Positions 1 through 7,710 of a DNA stretch of 17,113 nt are shown piece by piece. Source of the DNA: Wolbachia sp. (GTDB taxonomy: Bacteria > Pseudomonadota > Alphaproteobacteria > Rickettsiales > Anaplasmataceae). The stretch is from positions 1-17,113 of the forward strand of contig JARBCG010000027.1 of assembly GCA_028803175.1 (NCBI GenBank), given 5' to 3'. Both the position numbers and the translations under genes were made by a program. Numbering within the stretch: the first letter of the stretch is position 1; each line of letters begins with the position of its first letter. The notes under the pieces are model-generated. The model was not told the origin of the DNA. It worked only from the letters and a program-made list of their open reading frames with translations, and made no database searches.

Positions 1-87
1 ACTAAAGCAGTCCAACACTAAAGTATATTATACTAAAGTGTCCGCCTTAAGGCGAGGGTGTTAACCCACCTACCTTACTACATAAAA
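1..87 (-). repeat. IS end repeat, copy 1 (probable IS200/IS605 left end)
   Basis: First of three near-identical copies (others near 7711-7795 and 17015-17113). It contains the perfect palindrome CGCCTTAAGGCG at 43-54, a GGGTGTTAACCC hairpin beside it, and a TATAAT-containing stretch. In all three copies similarity begins at a TTTTATGTAGT motif, read in the element's own direction. Copy 2 is joined to the remains of an IS200-type transposase, so I read the repeat as the left end of such an element. Here the transposase side would lie to the left, outside the window, and the copy is cut by the window edge. It directly adjoins the 3' end of the FAD-monooxygenase pseudogene. The repeat is seen directly; the family is inferred from copy 2. 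Confidence 0.7.
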
Positions 88-768
88 GGATTCAAATGGT
101 TTTGATTTATTGTAGGATAATTTTGATCAAACGCATCAGCTAATTTTTTGTTTATGAATACCAGAATTGTCACACTTGTGAAATTGTTTCATTCTTACGT
201 TTACTTTCAACGATACCTGCAAGCTTTATATCACCAACATTTTTTATCACTTGATGTAAAACAGTAGGCTTAACATTCTTTGCTTTAAAGTTAATGTACA
301 TTGCGTGCTGCAGTGGAATAGTCACCATGTTTCTACATTACTACCAAATTTTTTAACCATAAGCTTGCTTTTTGCTCCAGTGCAATCCAGTACTATTGGA
401 TTTTCGTCCTGATGCTTTTTACGTGCTTCTTCGAAACTTATTATCTCCTTTGTTTTATATTCAACATTACCAGTTGATGGTGCTTTTTCTTTAAATTTCT
501 TTTCTAAATCCTTTATAACTATTTTATTACCACTATTACGTAAACTATTGTCCATCTCTTTAAAGAATTCATCATCTATTTTTAATCCTTTTAATATTTG
601 ATGAGCTTTTCTAAAAAAGTTGCATTCTATTTTTACGTTAATATCCCTTGTAAATTCCTCACGCTTTTCATAAATAGTAACTTGTATACCAAGTTGTGAA
701 ATTAGTGCTACCATCAATGATCTAACTGGACCTGAACATACTATAACTATACGATTAATATGAGACAT
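88..768 (-). pseudogene. Degenerate FAD-dependent monooxygenase-like protein
   Basis: The N-terminal 148 residues are open from an ATG at 768 to a TGA at 322. They begin with a Rossmann-type beta-alpha-beta unit (IVIVCSGPVRSLMVAL, then VTIYEKR), as in UbiH/PHBH-like FAD monooxygenases, and end with an LDCTGAKS stretch resembling the second conserved motif of that family. Reading continues in another frame (MVTIPLQHAMYINF..., about 330-190) and then a third (SVTILVFINKKLADAFDQNY, about 175-85), so there are at least two frameshifts. The end coincides with the IS end repeat, so the 3' part is probably lost to an insertion. The expected GxGxxG (usually GAGPVGS) reads CSGPVRS here, so two key glycines are gone and FAD binding is unlikely. 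Substrate is unknown. Confidence is high that it is broken, moderate for the family. Confidence 0.65.
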
Positions 769-876
769 TATTTTAACTTCCTAATTTTCTTAATTAATAT
801 TATTATAACATAACTATTAACTTAGTGTATATTAATTAACTTTTAACTTATGAATAACCTTATGCAAAACAAAAGT

Positions 877-903
877 TTGACCTGGACGGTTTATTTATAA
901 AAT
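877..903 (+). promoter_or_regulatory. Putative promoter of tRNA-Arg
   Basis: TTGACC at 877-882 and TAAAAT at 898-903 are separated by 15 bases, short of the ideal 17. Transcription would start about 7 bases before the mature tRNA. No other promoter is evident between the divergent pseudogene and the tRNA. Confidence 0.4.
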
Positions 904-916
904 AACTAAGGTATAT

Positions 917-990
917 GCGCTTGTAGCTCAGCTGGATAGAGCGTTGCCCTCCGGAGGCAAAGGTCGTGGGTTCGAATCCCTCTAAGCGCA
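917..990 (+). tRNA. tRNA-Arg (anticodon CCG)
   Basis: A complete cloverleaf can be folded by eye. The acceptor stem is GCGCTTG/TAAGCGC with one G-T pair, the D arm is AGCTCAGCTGGATAGAGC, and the anticodon stem is TTGCC/GGCAA around loop CTCCGGA, giving anticodon CCG (reads CGG). The T arm has loop TTCGAAT and one mismatch in its stem. The discriminator base is A at 990 and CCA is not encoded. It lies upstream of ssb on the same strand, but ssb has its own promoter-like sequence. Confidence 0.95.
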
Positions 991-1003
991 CTTTTAATTG
1001 AAT

Positions 1004-1032
1004 TTGACAAGAATGTTTTCATATAAGATAAT
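1004..1032 (+). promoter_or_regulatory. Putative sigma-70-type promoter of ssb
   Basis: A perfect -35 TTGACA (1004-1009) and a -10 GATAAT (1027-1032) are separated by 17 bases, the best promoter match in the window. Transcription would start about 20 bases upstream of the ssb ATG, giving a short leader. Confidence 0.65.
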
Positions 1033-1058
1033 TTAAAGTATTTATTTAGAGCGAAATT

Positions 1059-1553
1059 ATGTCTGGTGGTACTGTAAATAAAGTCATACTAATTGGCAAT
1101 TTGGGCAAAGATCCTGAAATTAGGACTACACAAAATGGAAAAGAAATGGCCAATTTTTCAATAGCTACATCTGAAAGTTGGACTGATAAACTTTCCGGTG
1201 CACGTTCTGAAAAAACAGAGTGGCATAATATTGTGGTCTTTAGTGAAGGGTTAGTAAAAATCGTTAAACAATTTGCACGCAAAGGTAGCAAGGTTTATAT
1301 TGAAGGTTCACTAAGGACAAGAAAGTGGACTGATCAAAATGGCAATGAAAAATATATGACAGAAGTTGTACTGTACAATTTTAACAGTGTTTTTACCCTC
1401 TTAGATTCACGAAGTAGTACACCAAACTCTGATTATAAACCAGATGATTACAAAATGAATGCATATAAACAAAATGAAACAGAACAAAAAAATAGGCATG
1501 AAAGTTTTGATAACAATAAAGATGTGTTGGTTGATGATGAAATACCGTTTTAA
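1059..1553 (+). CDS. ssb: Single-stranded DNA-binding protein SSB
   Basis: Binds and protects single-stranded DNA during replication, repair and recombination, normally as a tetramer. The OB-fold is recognisable from residues 5 to about 110: NKVILIGNLGKDPEIR, the aromatic W of TEWHNIVVF, then GSKVYIEGSLRTRKW and the YMTEVV strand. After a low-complexity, Asn/Lys/Asp-rich linker the protein ends in the acidic tail DVLVDDEIPF. This is the conserved C-terminal peptide through which SSB docks replication and repair partners. Length 164 is normal for alphaproteobacteria. The ATG at 1059 is chosen because MSGGTVNKV is the usual start for this group and follows a strong promoter; the ribosome binding site (AGAG) is weak. 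No operon partner is evident. Confidence 0.97.
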   Translation: MSGGTVNKVILIGNLGKDPEIRTTQNGKEMANFSIATSESWTDKLSGARSEKTEWHNIVVFSEGLVKIVKQFARKGSKVYIEGSLRTRKWTDQNGNEKYMTEVVLYNFNSVFTLLDSRSSTPNSDYKPDDYKMNAYKQNETEQKNRHESFDNNKDVLVDDEIPF

Positions 1554-1683
1554 TAACCTTAATTAAAAAACTGTTCCAATGATTGACTTTTTTCAGAAAG
1601 TAGATCTCAATATCACATGAACAGCTGTACGAGTATTGTGTTTTAAAGCCATTATTTTTTCCTGTAGTTCAAGAAATCATAAT

Positions 1684-1839
1684 GTGTCGTTCAAGTGCCT
1701 GGAACACTGGAATCTAGTTTTTCATATGATTTAATCAAAACACTGTATTTTGATATAAAAAATTTTTATACTCTCCAAGTTCGTTATACATTGTACTCAC
1801 TTATAAGCAAGTTTACTGGATTCCAGTATCGGAGCACTG
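1684..1839. repeat. Degenerate Wolbachia-type dispersed repeat, two inverted arms, in the ssb-dapA gap
   Basis: The 400 bases between ssb and dapA hold no convincing gene. The left arm at 1684-1716 (GTGCCTGGAACACTGGAATC core) and the right arm at 1816-1839 (CTGGATTCCAGTATCGGAG core) are imperfect inverted copies, about 100 bases apart. They resemble the family of short palindromic repeats built around CCAGTG/CACTGG that I recall as common in Wolbachia intergenic DNA. The arms have diverged from each other, so any hairpin would be long and weak. No transposase is present. The repeat is seen directly; the family is from memory. Confidence 0.5.
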
Positions 1840-1953
1840 TGTAGGCAACAAATTGTCTTTAATTACAATATTCATACGTACAGTTATGCATCATGCGCTG
1901 AAATACACAAGTGGTTTCTAATGTATATAGAGCAATATTATAGGAGATAATTA

Positions 1954-2826
1954 ATGTTTTTATGGACTGCTTACATTACTCCATTTAGTTGTAATGGAGA
2001 TAGTATAGATTATCAAAGTTTAGAGCGTTTGCTGAAAATGCAAGCTGAGGCCGGAAATGGTGTAGTGTTATTTGGCAGCACAGGTGAAGGTTTGTCTCTT
2101 GCTGACTCTGAGAAACGTGCATTGGTTGAATTTGTATGTGAGCTTAAATTAAATACAAAAATTATAGTTGGTGTGACAGGAGTTAATCTATATCAGACAA
2201 TGGAGTGGATTGATTTTTGCAAAGATATGCCGATTTATGGTTATCTCATGACAACACCTATCTATACAAAACCAGGAATCGCTGGGCAGACTTTATGGTT
2301 TGAAAGACTACTGGAAAGAGCACATGTGCCAGCTATGCTTTATAATATTCCATCAAGAGCAGGTGTAAGTCTTTATTCTGAGACTGTGCATAATTTATCT
2401 AACCATGATAAATTTTGGGCCATTAAAGATTCAAGCGGCACTATCGATACTTTGATTAAATACAAAGAAGTTGCTCCAAATATTGAGGTGTTTTGTGGAG
2501 ATGATATTATGATGCCTGCTATGGCTGCTTATCAAGCTACCGGCTTGGTTTCTGTTGCTTCTAATATTTGGCCACGTGCAACTCATAAGTATGTTAAGAA
2601 ATGTCTGGATAGTGAGAAGTTGTCAACAAACGTTTGGCAGCAAGCTTGTGAATCTCTATCTATAGCTAGTAATCCAATACCCACTAAGGCACTGCTACAT
2701 GATATTGGACTTATAGAACACAAAACTGTTAGGCTACCACTTAGCATGCAAGACTTACCTTCTATTGAGATATTAAGGCAAGCAAATAAATTGATTCTTG
2801 AATGGGAGAAAAAAAATATCACGTAG
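1954..2826 (+). CDS. dapA: 4-hydroxy-tetrahydrodipicolinate synthase
   Basis: Condenses pyruvate with aspartate semialdehyde, the first committed step of the diaminopimelate/lysine branch. In Wolbachia this branch is thought to feed the lipid II precursor needed for cell division. The protein is a (beta/alpha)8-barrel of 290 residues, the normal family length. Visible motifs are GSTGEG (41-46, substrate-binding Ser/Thr pair), YNIPSRAG with Tyr130 and Arg135, and the Schiff-base Lys158 in WAIKDSSG. All catalytic positions are intact. The ATG at 1954 is supported by AGGAGA 8 bases upstream. The gene stands alone: the preceding 400 bases are non-coding and the next gene runs the other way. No other dap genes are in the window. 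Confidence 0.95.
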   Translation: MFLWTAYITPFSCNGDSIDYQSLERLLKMQAEAGNGVVLFGSTGEGLSLADSEKRALVEFVCELKLNTKIIVGVTGVNLYQTMEWIDFCKDMPIYGYLMTTPIYTKPGIAGQTLWFERLLERAHVPAMLYNIPSRAGVSLYSETVHNLSNHDKFWAIKDSSGTIDTLIKYKEVAPNIEVFCGDDIMMPAMAAYQATGLVSVASNIWPRATHKYVKKCLDSEKLSTNVWQQACESLSIASNPIPTKALLHDIGLIEHKTVRLPLSMQDLPSIEILRQANKLILEWEKKNIT

Positions 2827-2897
2827 AGCCTTTTGCATTAGAACTCCAATTATGGATTAAAAAAAGCTAAATTCAGACGATAAGAAATTTTTATAAG

Positions 2898-4328
2898 TTA
2901 AAAAATCAAAAATTTAATAACTAATGTTATAATGATAATCCACAACAAAAAATAAATTTTTCCATGCGATTGACTATTAGTTTGAATATTTTCTAATTTG
3001 TAATCAGCTATGAGGTTTAGTTTTTCTACAAGGCTAAATAATCCTTGGATTGTTTTTACAGGATAAGAATTTTTTATCTTTTCTTTATACCCTATTTTAT
3101 TTTCTTGTTGATTATTCATCCATACTTCAACTACTTTCCACATGTTGATGTCAGGGTAGATTTTTCTACATATTCCCTCAAGTAGAATCATGGTCTTCTG
3201 TAGTAGTAGTAACTGTGTTTGAACTTTCATATCAAAATCGCTAGTTATTTTTAATAACTGAGCAAGCAAACTAGCAAATGAAATTTTTTGTATAGGTCTG
3301 CCTATAATAGGTTCACCTATTGCTCTACAAGCCGTTACAAAATTTTTATGCTGTGATGAAACATAGCCAGCTCTAAAGTGCACTTTTGCGACATGATCGT
3401 AATCTCGATTTAAAAAGCCCTTTAGTATCTCTATAACATAATAGCATGTCTCACGATCTATTCGTCCCATAATTCCACAATCCAAAGCGATAATGTTGTT
3501 GTTACTATCGATCATTAAGTTTCCAGGGTGCATATCAGCATGAAAAAAACAATCCCTGTATACTTGATTACAAAAAGACTCTATAAGGTTTACAGCTATT
3601 TGCTTATGATTATTCAGTTTTTCAATTTCGTATATTGGTGTAGCCTCAATCCATTCTAGTGTTAAAACCTTTTTCGAAGTTCTGTTCCAATCTACTTCAG
3701 GTACGTAAAAACTTTTGTCATTTTTTGTGTTTTCTTTCAGCTCTGAAGAGTAAGCAGCTTCAAAACGTAGATCTAACTCCAATCGACAAATTTCAGCAAA
3801 AGTTTTGACTAATTCAATTGGCTTGAGTCTTTTTGATTGCTCACTAAATCTTTCTGCAATTTCTGCAAGCCAAAAAAGCATTTTTATATCCCTTGAGAAT
3901 ATTTTTTCAATGTTTGGCCTTAGAACCTTTACTGCTACTTCTTTGCCTTCTGTTGTGATTGCTTTATGCACTTGGGAAATTGATGCTGCAGCAATTGGCA
4001 CTTCAGAAAAGCTTGAAAAAATATCACTTAATTTACAATTAAACTCGCTTTCTATGGTTTTAATTGCTATCTTATGTGAAAAGAATGGCAGTCTATCACA
4101 TATTAATAACAAATTATTTGTTATATCCTCGTTCAAAAGATCAGTACGTGACGAGATAGACTGCCCAAATTTAATGAAGACTGGACCTAATTTTTCAAGA
4201 GCATACTTTAACCTTTGGCCTTGTATCTTATTTATTGATTTTTTCGATGGTGGGAGTAAATAAGGTAAAACGTTATAGCGAGTTAGCACTGCATTTATAT
4301 GTAAAAGGCGCAGAATACTTTGAATCAT
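2898..4328 (-). CDS. ubiB: UbiB/ABC1-ADCK family atypical kinase
   Basis: An atypical protein-kinase-like ATPase needed for ubiquinone biosynthesis; it is often labelled 2-polyprenylphenol 6-hydroxylase, but it is not the hydroxylase itself. Family motifs are in order: KFGQ (53-56) followed by SSRTDLL, the Ala-rich nucleotide loop AAASISQVH (113-121), Lys134 in VAVKVLRP, the catalytic-loop-like HADMHPGN (263-270) and ALDCG (281-285). The last 18 residues form a hydrophobic helix (459-476), fitting membrane anchoring. Length 476 is near that of other proteobacterial UbiB proteins. Its ATG overlaps the znuC stop codon as ATGA, so translation is probably coupled to znuC. No ubiquinone genes are adjacent. 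Confidence 0.93.
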   Translation of the reverse strand: MIQSILRLLHINAVLTRYNVLPYLLPPSKKSINKIQGQRLKYALEKLGPVFIKFGQSISSRTDLLNEDITNNLLLICDRLPFFSHKIAIKTIESEFNCKLSDIFSSFSEVPIAAASISQVHKAITTEGKEVAVKVLRPNIEKIFSRDIKMLFWLAEIAERFSEQSKRLKPIELVKTFAEICRLELDLRFEAAYSSELKENTKNDKSFYVPEVDWNRTSKKVLTLEWIEATPIYEIEKLNNHKQIAVNLIESFCNQVYRDCFFHADMHPGNLMIDSNNNIIALDCGIMGRIDRETCYYVIEILKGFLNRDYDHVAKVHFRAGYVSSQHKNFVTACRAIGEPIIGRPIQKISFASLLAQLLKITSDFDMKVQTQLLLLQKTMILLEGICRKIYPDINMWKVVEVWMNNQQENKIGYKEKIKNSYPVKTIQGLFSLVEKLNLIADYKLENIQTNSQSHGKIYFLLWIIIITLVIKFLIF

Positions 4329-5047
4329 TTTGTTGTATAACTACTAAATATTTCACTTATGGTTTTATTTTCTACAATCTCATCAGGCTTACCTTGACAA
4401 TAGATAGAATTGTTTATACAAATTATGTAATCCGAACACGGAACAACCGACTGAAGATCGTGAGATGTCATAAAAATTGACACTAACCGCTTTTTTACTA
4501 TTTTGTTTATAATATCGTAGAATTTAGCTCGTGCATTAATATCCATTGCACTAACTGGTTCATCTAATATGATTAAGTCAGGCTCAATAACTAAACAACG
4601 TGCCAGTAATAGCAACTGCGTTTGTCCTGCAGAGATTTCCGATACTTGGTGCTTTAAAATACTGCTTATACCAACTAGCTCTATTATTTCTTCAATAATA
4701 GACTGATTTTTCTTCAATTTTGTTGTGAAATTATTTAAAAGAAAATACTCAACTGTTATCGGCATCAAATTATTAATACTAAAATTTTGGGGCATATAAC
4801 TAATTTTTATATTGCCAGCAAAAGTGATATCTCCAGTATAGTTTTTATTTATGCCAGAAACAGCTTTTACTAAAGAAGTCTTACCGCCACCATTTGGACC
4901 AAGTATTGTAATTACATCACCTCTTTTTACCGATATATTTATGTTATCAAGGACTTTTCTATTATTATATGCAAGGGTAAGACTTTCTATTTTTATGATA
5001 TTATCATTGACATTATTTAATTTTTTCTCAACATTTTCATGAGACAT
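4325..5047 (-). CDS. znuC: Zinc ABC transporter ATP-binding protein
   Basis: ATPase subunit of a ZnuABC-type zinc importer. All ABC motifs are present: Walker A GPNGGGKTS (50-58), Q-loop Gln87 in YMPQN, a variant signature ISAGQ (138-142; canonical LSGGQ), Walker B LIILDEP (158-164) and the H-loop His196 in TSHD. Its 240 residues are normal. Assignment to zinc rather than another cation rests on similarity of style and on divergent pairing with znuA, as in many proteobacteria. The membrane permease znuB is absent here; ubiB follows instead, with a 4-base ATGA overlap. The start at 5047 lies inside znuA. I see no better internal start before the first strand, so the promoter must lie within znuA coding sequence. 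Confidence 0.9.
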   Translation of the reverse strand: MSHENVEKKLNNVNDNIIKIESLTLAYNNRKVLDNINISVKRGDVITILGPNGGGKTSLVKAVSGINKNYTGDITFAGNIKISYMPQNFSINNLMPITVEYFLLNNFTTKLKKNQSIIEEIIELVGISSILKHQVSEISAGQTQLLLLARCLVIEPDLIILDEPVSAMDINARAKFYDIINKIVKKRLVSIFMTSHDLQSVVPCSDYIICINNSIYCQGKPDEIVENKTISEIFSSYTTK

Positions 5048-5923
5048 TTATCAACTTTTTCTTTGTTACTTTTGTTTACACTATACTATAATAATGCCTT
5101 TTCATCCAATCTAAAAGTTGTAGCTACAATAAAACCTATACACTCACTTGTAGCATCTGTGACAGATGGAATTTTAACACCAGAATTACTTGTTTGTGAA
5201 GCAGCGCACGAACATAATTATATGTTAAAACCCTCAGATGTAAGTAAATTAGAGTCAAGTAACGTTATATTCTACATAGATGATAACCTAGAGACATTTG
5301 TAAAGACCTTTGCTAAAGATAATAGAGAATTGGTACAATTATCAAAGGCGATTACTCTATTGCCTGTCAGGCCATATTCATTTTCTAGAAGAATCACTCA
5401 TATTCAAGAGGAAAAAGATTTATACATTTGGCTGAGTCCAGAAAATGCAAAGCGTATAATACTTTCTATAGGTACAACATTATCCAATATAGATAAAGGA
5501 AACTCCTATAGATACAATCAAAATGCAATGAAAGCCATAAGAAAGATAGATAAAAATGTAGGAAAAATTACAAAAGAATTGGGTGATTTTAAAAGTCAAA
5601 AATACATAGTCACTCATGATGCTTACCAATACTTCGAGAAATATTTCGGCTTAAATAATCCAAGCGCTATTCTTTCATTAGAGGAAGACTCATATATAGG
5701 CATGAAGAGCTTAATGCAATTAAAAAAGATAATGAAAAAAGAGAACATTAAATGTATATTTTCTCGTTCATGGGAAGATAGTATAAAACCTAAAACTCTT
5801 TCTAATGATGCAAAAATAGTGGTACTTGACCCTATCGGATCTGATATAGAACCTGGAAAAAATGCATACTTAGCTATAATTGATAATATTGTACAAAGTT
5901 TCAAGTCTTGTTTTGCTGAGTAA
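5039..5923 (+). CDS. znuA: Zinc ABC transporter substrate-binding protein
   Basis: Periplasmic zinc-binding component of the Znu importer. A signal peptide spans residues 1 to about 22 (Arg/His, then STFSLLLLFTLYY), followed by the mature start LKVVATIKPIHSLVA. The first metal-binding region is intact (Glu58-His59 in AHEHNYMLKPSDV), as is the late ligand His193 in VTHDAYQYFEKYFGL. At the central motif, usually xHxWLSP, it reads DLYIWLSP, so Tyr129 stands where a His ligand is expected. The His-rich flexible loop of many ZnuA proteins is absent. The 294 residues are otherwise normal. Its ATG at 5039 overlaps the divergent znuC start, and its last 23 bases overlap the convergent surE. No ribosome binding site is obvious. 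Confidence 0.9.
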   Translation: MRHLSTFSLLLLFTLYYNNAFSSNLKVVATIKPIHSLVASVTDGILTPELLVCEAAHEHNYMLKPSDVSKLESSNVIFYIDDNLETFVKTFAKDNRELVQLSKAITLLPVRPYSFSRRITHIQEEKDLYIWLSPENAKRIILSIGTTLSNIDKGNSYRYNQNAMKAIRKIDKNVGKITKELGDFKSQKYIVTHDAYQYFEKYFGLNNPSAILSLEEDSYIGMKSLMQLKKIMKKENIKCIFSRSWEDSIKPKTLSNDAKIVVLDPIGSDIEPGKNAYLAIIDNIVQSFKSCFAE

Positions 5924-6665
5924 TAAAAAAAAATTTATCTGCGTAAGAATTTTTCATGATATTTAATATATCATAATCCGTAAAGTCCAGCTTTACTGGC
6001 GTGATTGTAATGAATCCATCTTTGACTTTGCAAACACTTCCACTACCTACGTGATCTCGGTACCAATTTAAACTTAAAGAATTGTCTCGATTTTCAGTGA
6101 AAGTTAAATCACCATCAATGTTATATTCACCTTGTTCAGCGAATTCTATTCCTTTTACTTCTTCTGTAGCTGGAAAATTTACACTCATTACTACATTTTT
6201 AGGCCAGTCAATTTCAAGTAATTTGGCGATAATTTTTGGTGCAAAAACTTCTGTACTATGCCAATTTATCTCGTTATGGTACATTTGACTGAGTGCAATA
6301 GATTGGATAGATCTTGCAGCACCTTCCATTGCAGCGCCAATTGTTCCTGAATAACAAACATCATCTCCAACGTTCGATCCAACGTTTACTCCAGATAATA
6401 TTAAGTCTGGTTTTTTATCCATAACTTTATTCAGTGCAATGATAACACAATCTGCGGGAGTTCCAGATATTCTAAATTCCCTTTCACCACATTGCTTTAC
6501 TTTAATGGATTGATTTACTGGATAATCCAGAGACCTTGCTGCTCCGCTTCTATCGGTATCTGGTGCTATTACCCATACTTCTGATGCAAAATTTAACGCA
6601 ATTTCTTTAAGTAATTTTATTCCTTCACTATCAAATCCATCATCGTTTGTTATTAATACTATCAT
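5901..6665 (-). CDS. surE: 5'/3'-nucleotidase SurE
   Basis: Metal-dependent phosphatase that dephosphorylates nucleoside monophosphates, acting in nucleotide recycling and stress survival. The protein starts MIVLITNDDGFDSEG with the metal-binding Asp8-Asp9. APDTDRSGAARS carries Ser40, SGVNVGSNVG carries Asn94, and the conserved CYSGTIGAAMEGA follows. From the ATG at 6665 it is 254 residues, normal for the family. An in-frame TTG two codons upstream (6671) is less likely because family members begin directly with the MIxLITNDDG strand. The C-terminal codons run through an A9/T9 homopolymer (5925-5933) and overlap the end of znuA by 23 bases tail to tail. It appears monocistronic. Confidence 0.94.
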   Translation of the reverse strand: MIVLITNDDGFDSEGIKLLKEIALNFASEVWVIAPDTDRSGAARSLDYPVNQSIKVKQCGEREFRISGTPADCVIIALNKVMDKKPDLILSGVNVGSNVGDDVCYSGTIGAAMEGAARSIQSIALSQMYHNEINWHSTEVFAPKIIAKLLEIDWPKNVVMSVNFPATEEVKGIEFAEQGEYNIDGDLTFTENRDNSLSLNWYRDHVGSGSVCKVKDGFITITPVKLDFTDYDILNIMKNSYADKFFFITQQNKT

Positions 6666-6805
6666 ATACAATAATTTTCGTTGCTTTTATTATCATATCA
6701 CATTTGATTGAGAATGGTAATTCAATCATTATCATTTCTGTTACTTACCATATTACTTTTACATATTATTAAATAATTTAATATAGAAAGCTATTGTATA
6801 TTATT

Positions 6806-7485
6806 ATGAATATGTTAGTATAAAAATAGATGATAATGATAATTTAGATACTCAATCCAGATTAATTGCTAGCAATAGAAGTAAAAAGAAGATTTTACAA
6901 ATCATTTATAAAGAGAAAAATTAATATAGATGCTCAAGATGAATGTGGAAACAGTTTATTACATTATGCAACACAAAAAGGTTATATTTTACAATTGAAT
7001 TACTGTTAGAATTGGGTGCTTACACTGCTTTCATGAATGAAGATGGAAAAGTTGCATTAGAAATCTTAACAGTAAAACTATAGAAGTAGCTCAGGTTTTA
7101 CTGCAGTGTGCAAAAGTTGATCTTGGCAAAAACTGTGTTATTGACTGCATTGATAATAAATTACCATTTAGTAAAAAATTTTTTGGAATATGCTATAGAA
7201 GTTAGTAATATAAGATTTGCTAAATTATTAATAGAGTATTGAGCACAAAAAGGTATGAATTTAAAAAATAAACAAGGAAAAAATCTGTTAATTCAATTGA
7301 TTGAATTTATTGGCAATATTGTTCAACACGTAAAACGTGATCTCAAACTTCCTAGTGAACGTATTTTTCCTACATTTGACTTCTAATTCATTAGATTACT
7401 AATAGAAAGAGGAATAGATATTAATGATTGTGATGGATGTAAATTAACTTCCTTGCATCAAGCTGTTAGCTATGCTTTTGATATC
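6806..7485 (+). pseudogene. Ankyrin-repeat protein, degraded
   Basis: Joined across frames, this stretch encodes ankyrin-type helices: DAQDECGNSLLHYATQKGY (about 6928-6984), TIELLLELGAYTAFMNEDGK (about 6988-7050), IEVAQVLLQCAKVDLGK (about 7079-7130), IRFAKLLIEY then KNKQGKNLLIQLIEF (about 7210-7310), and LLIERGIDINDCDG then LHQAVSYAF (about 7395-7482). The likely original start is the ATG at 6806 (MNMLV), with a frameshift a few codons later. In-frame stops occur near 6922, 7081, 7239 and 7385, with further frameshifts near 6985 and 7165. The end is cut by the IS200/IS605 remnant. Ankyrin proteins are abundant in Wolbachia and often thought to act on the host; this copy cannot make a full protein. 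Confidence 0.8.
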
Positions 7486-7492
7486 AAATACA

Positions 7493-7508
7493 ACCAGCTA
7501 AAGCTGGT
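7493..7508. repeat. Subterminal right-end hairpin of the IS200/IS605 remnant
   Basis: A perfect 6-bp stem (ACCAGC/GCTGGT) with a TAAA loop lies about 40 bases past the transposase stop codon. Family knowledge: TnpA recognises such single-stranded hairpins near each end. Confidence 0.7.
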
Positions 7509-7550
7509 GGTTAAAAAAAACGCATGCAAAGCAGATTATGAGTTTAAAAA

Positions 7551-7703
7551 CTAGATGTTAAAATCATTAGAATAGCTATGAGGACTTCCTTGTTCTTCGA
7601 TATACTTCTATACATCTGTAGAATTCACATTGCCAACTGTAACAGCAAAGTATCCTTTTCCAAAGATGCTTCTGCAAATATCTTTGTTTGTAAACCATAC
7701 TAA
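7551..7703 (-). pseudogene. IS200-type transposase TnpA, C-terminal remnant
   Basis: In two frames the remnant reads KQRYLQKHLW, then GKGYFAVTVGNVNSTDV, a TAG stop, then KYIEEQGSPHSYSNDFNI ending in TAG at 7551-7553. This is the characteristic C-terminal half of Y1 HUH transposases. In intact homologues the nucleophilic tyrosine lies in the YIExQ segment, which is preserved here just after the internal stop. A loss of about 2 bases between HLW and GKGYF shifts the frame. The N-terminal part with the HUH motif is absent. The junction with the left end shows the 10-base tandem TAAACCATAC x2 (7691-7710). Confidence 0.75.
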
Positions 7704-7710
7704 ACCATAC

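Noticed and set aside
6666..6671. TTG at 6671 as the surE start
   Set aside because: Family members begin with the MIxLITNDDG strand, which matches the ATG at 6665; the TTG adds only two residues.
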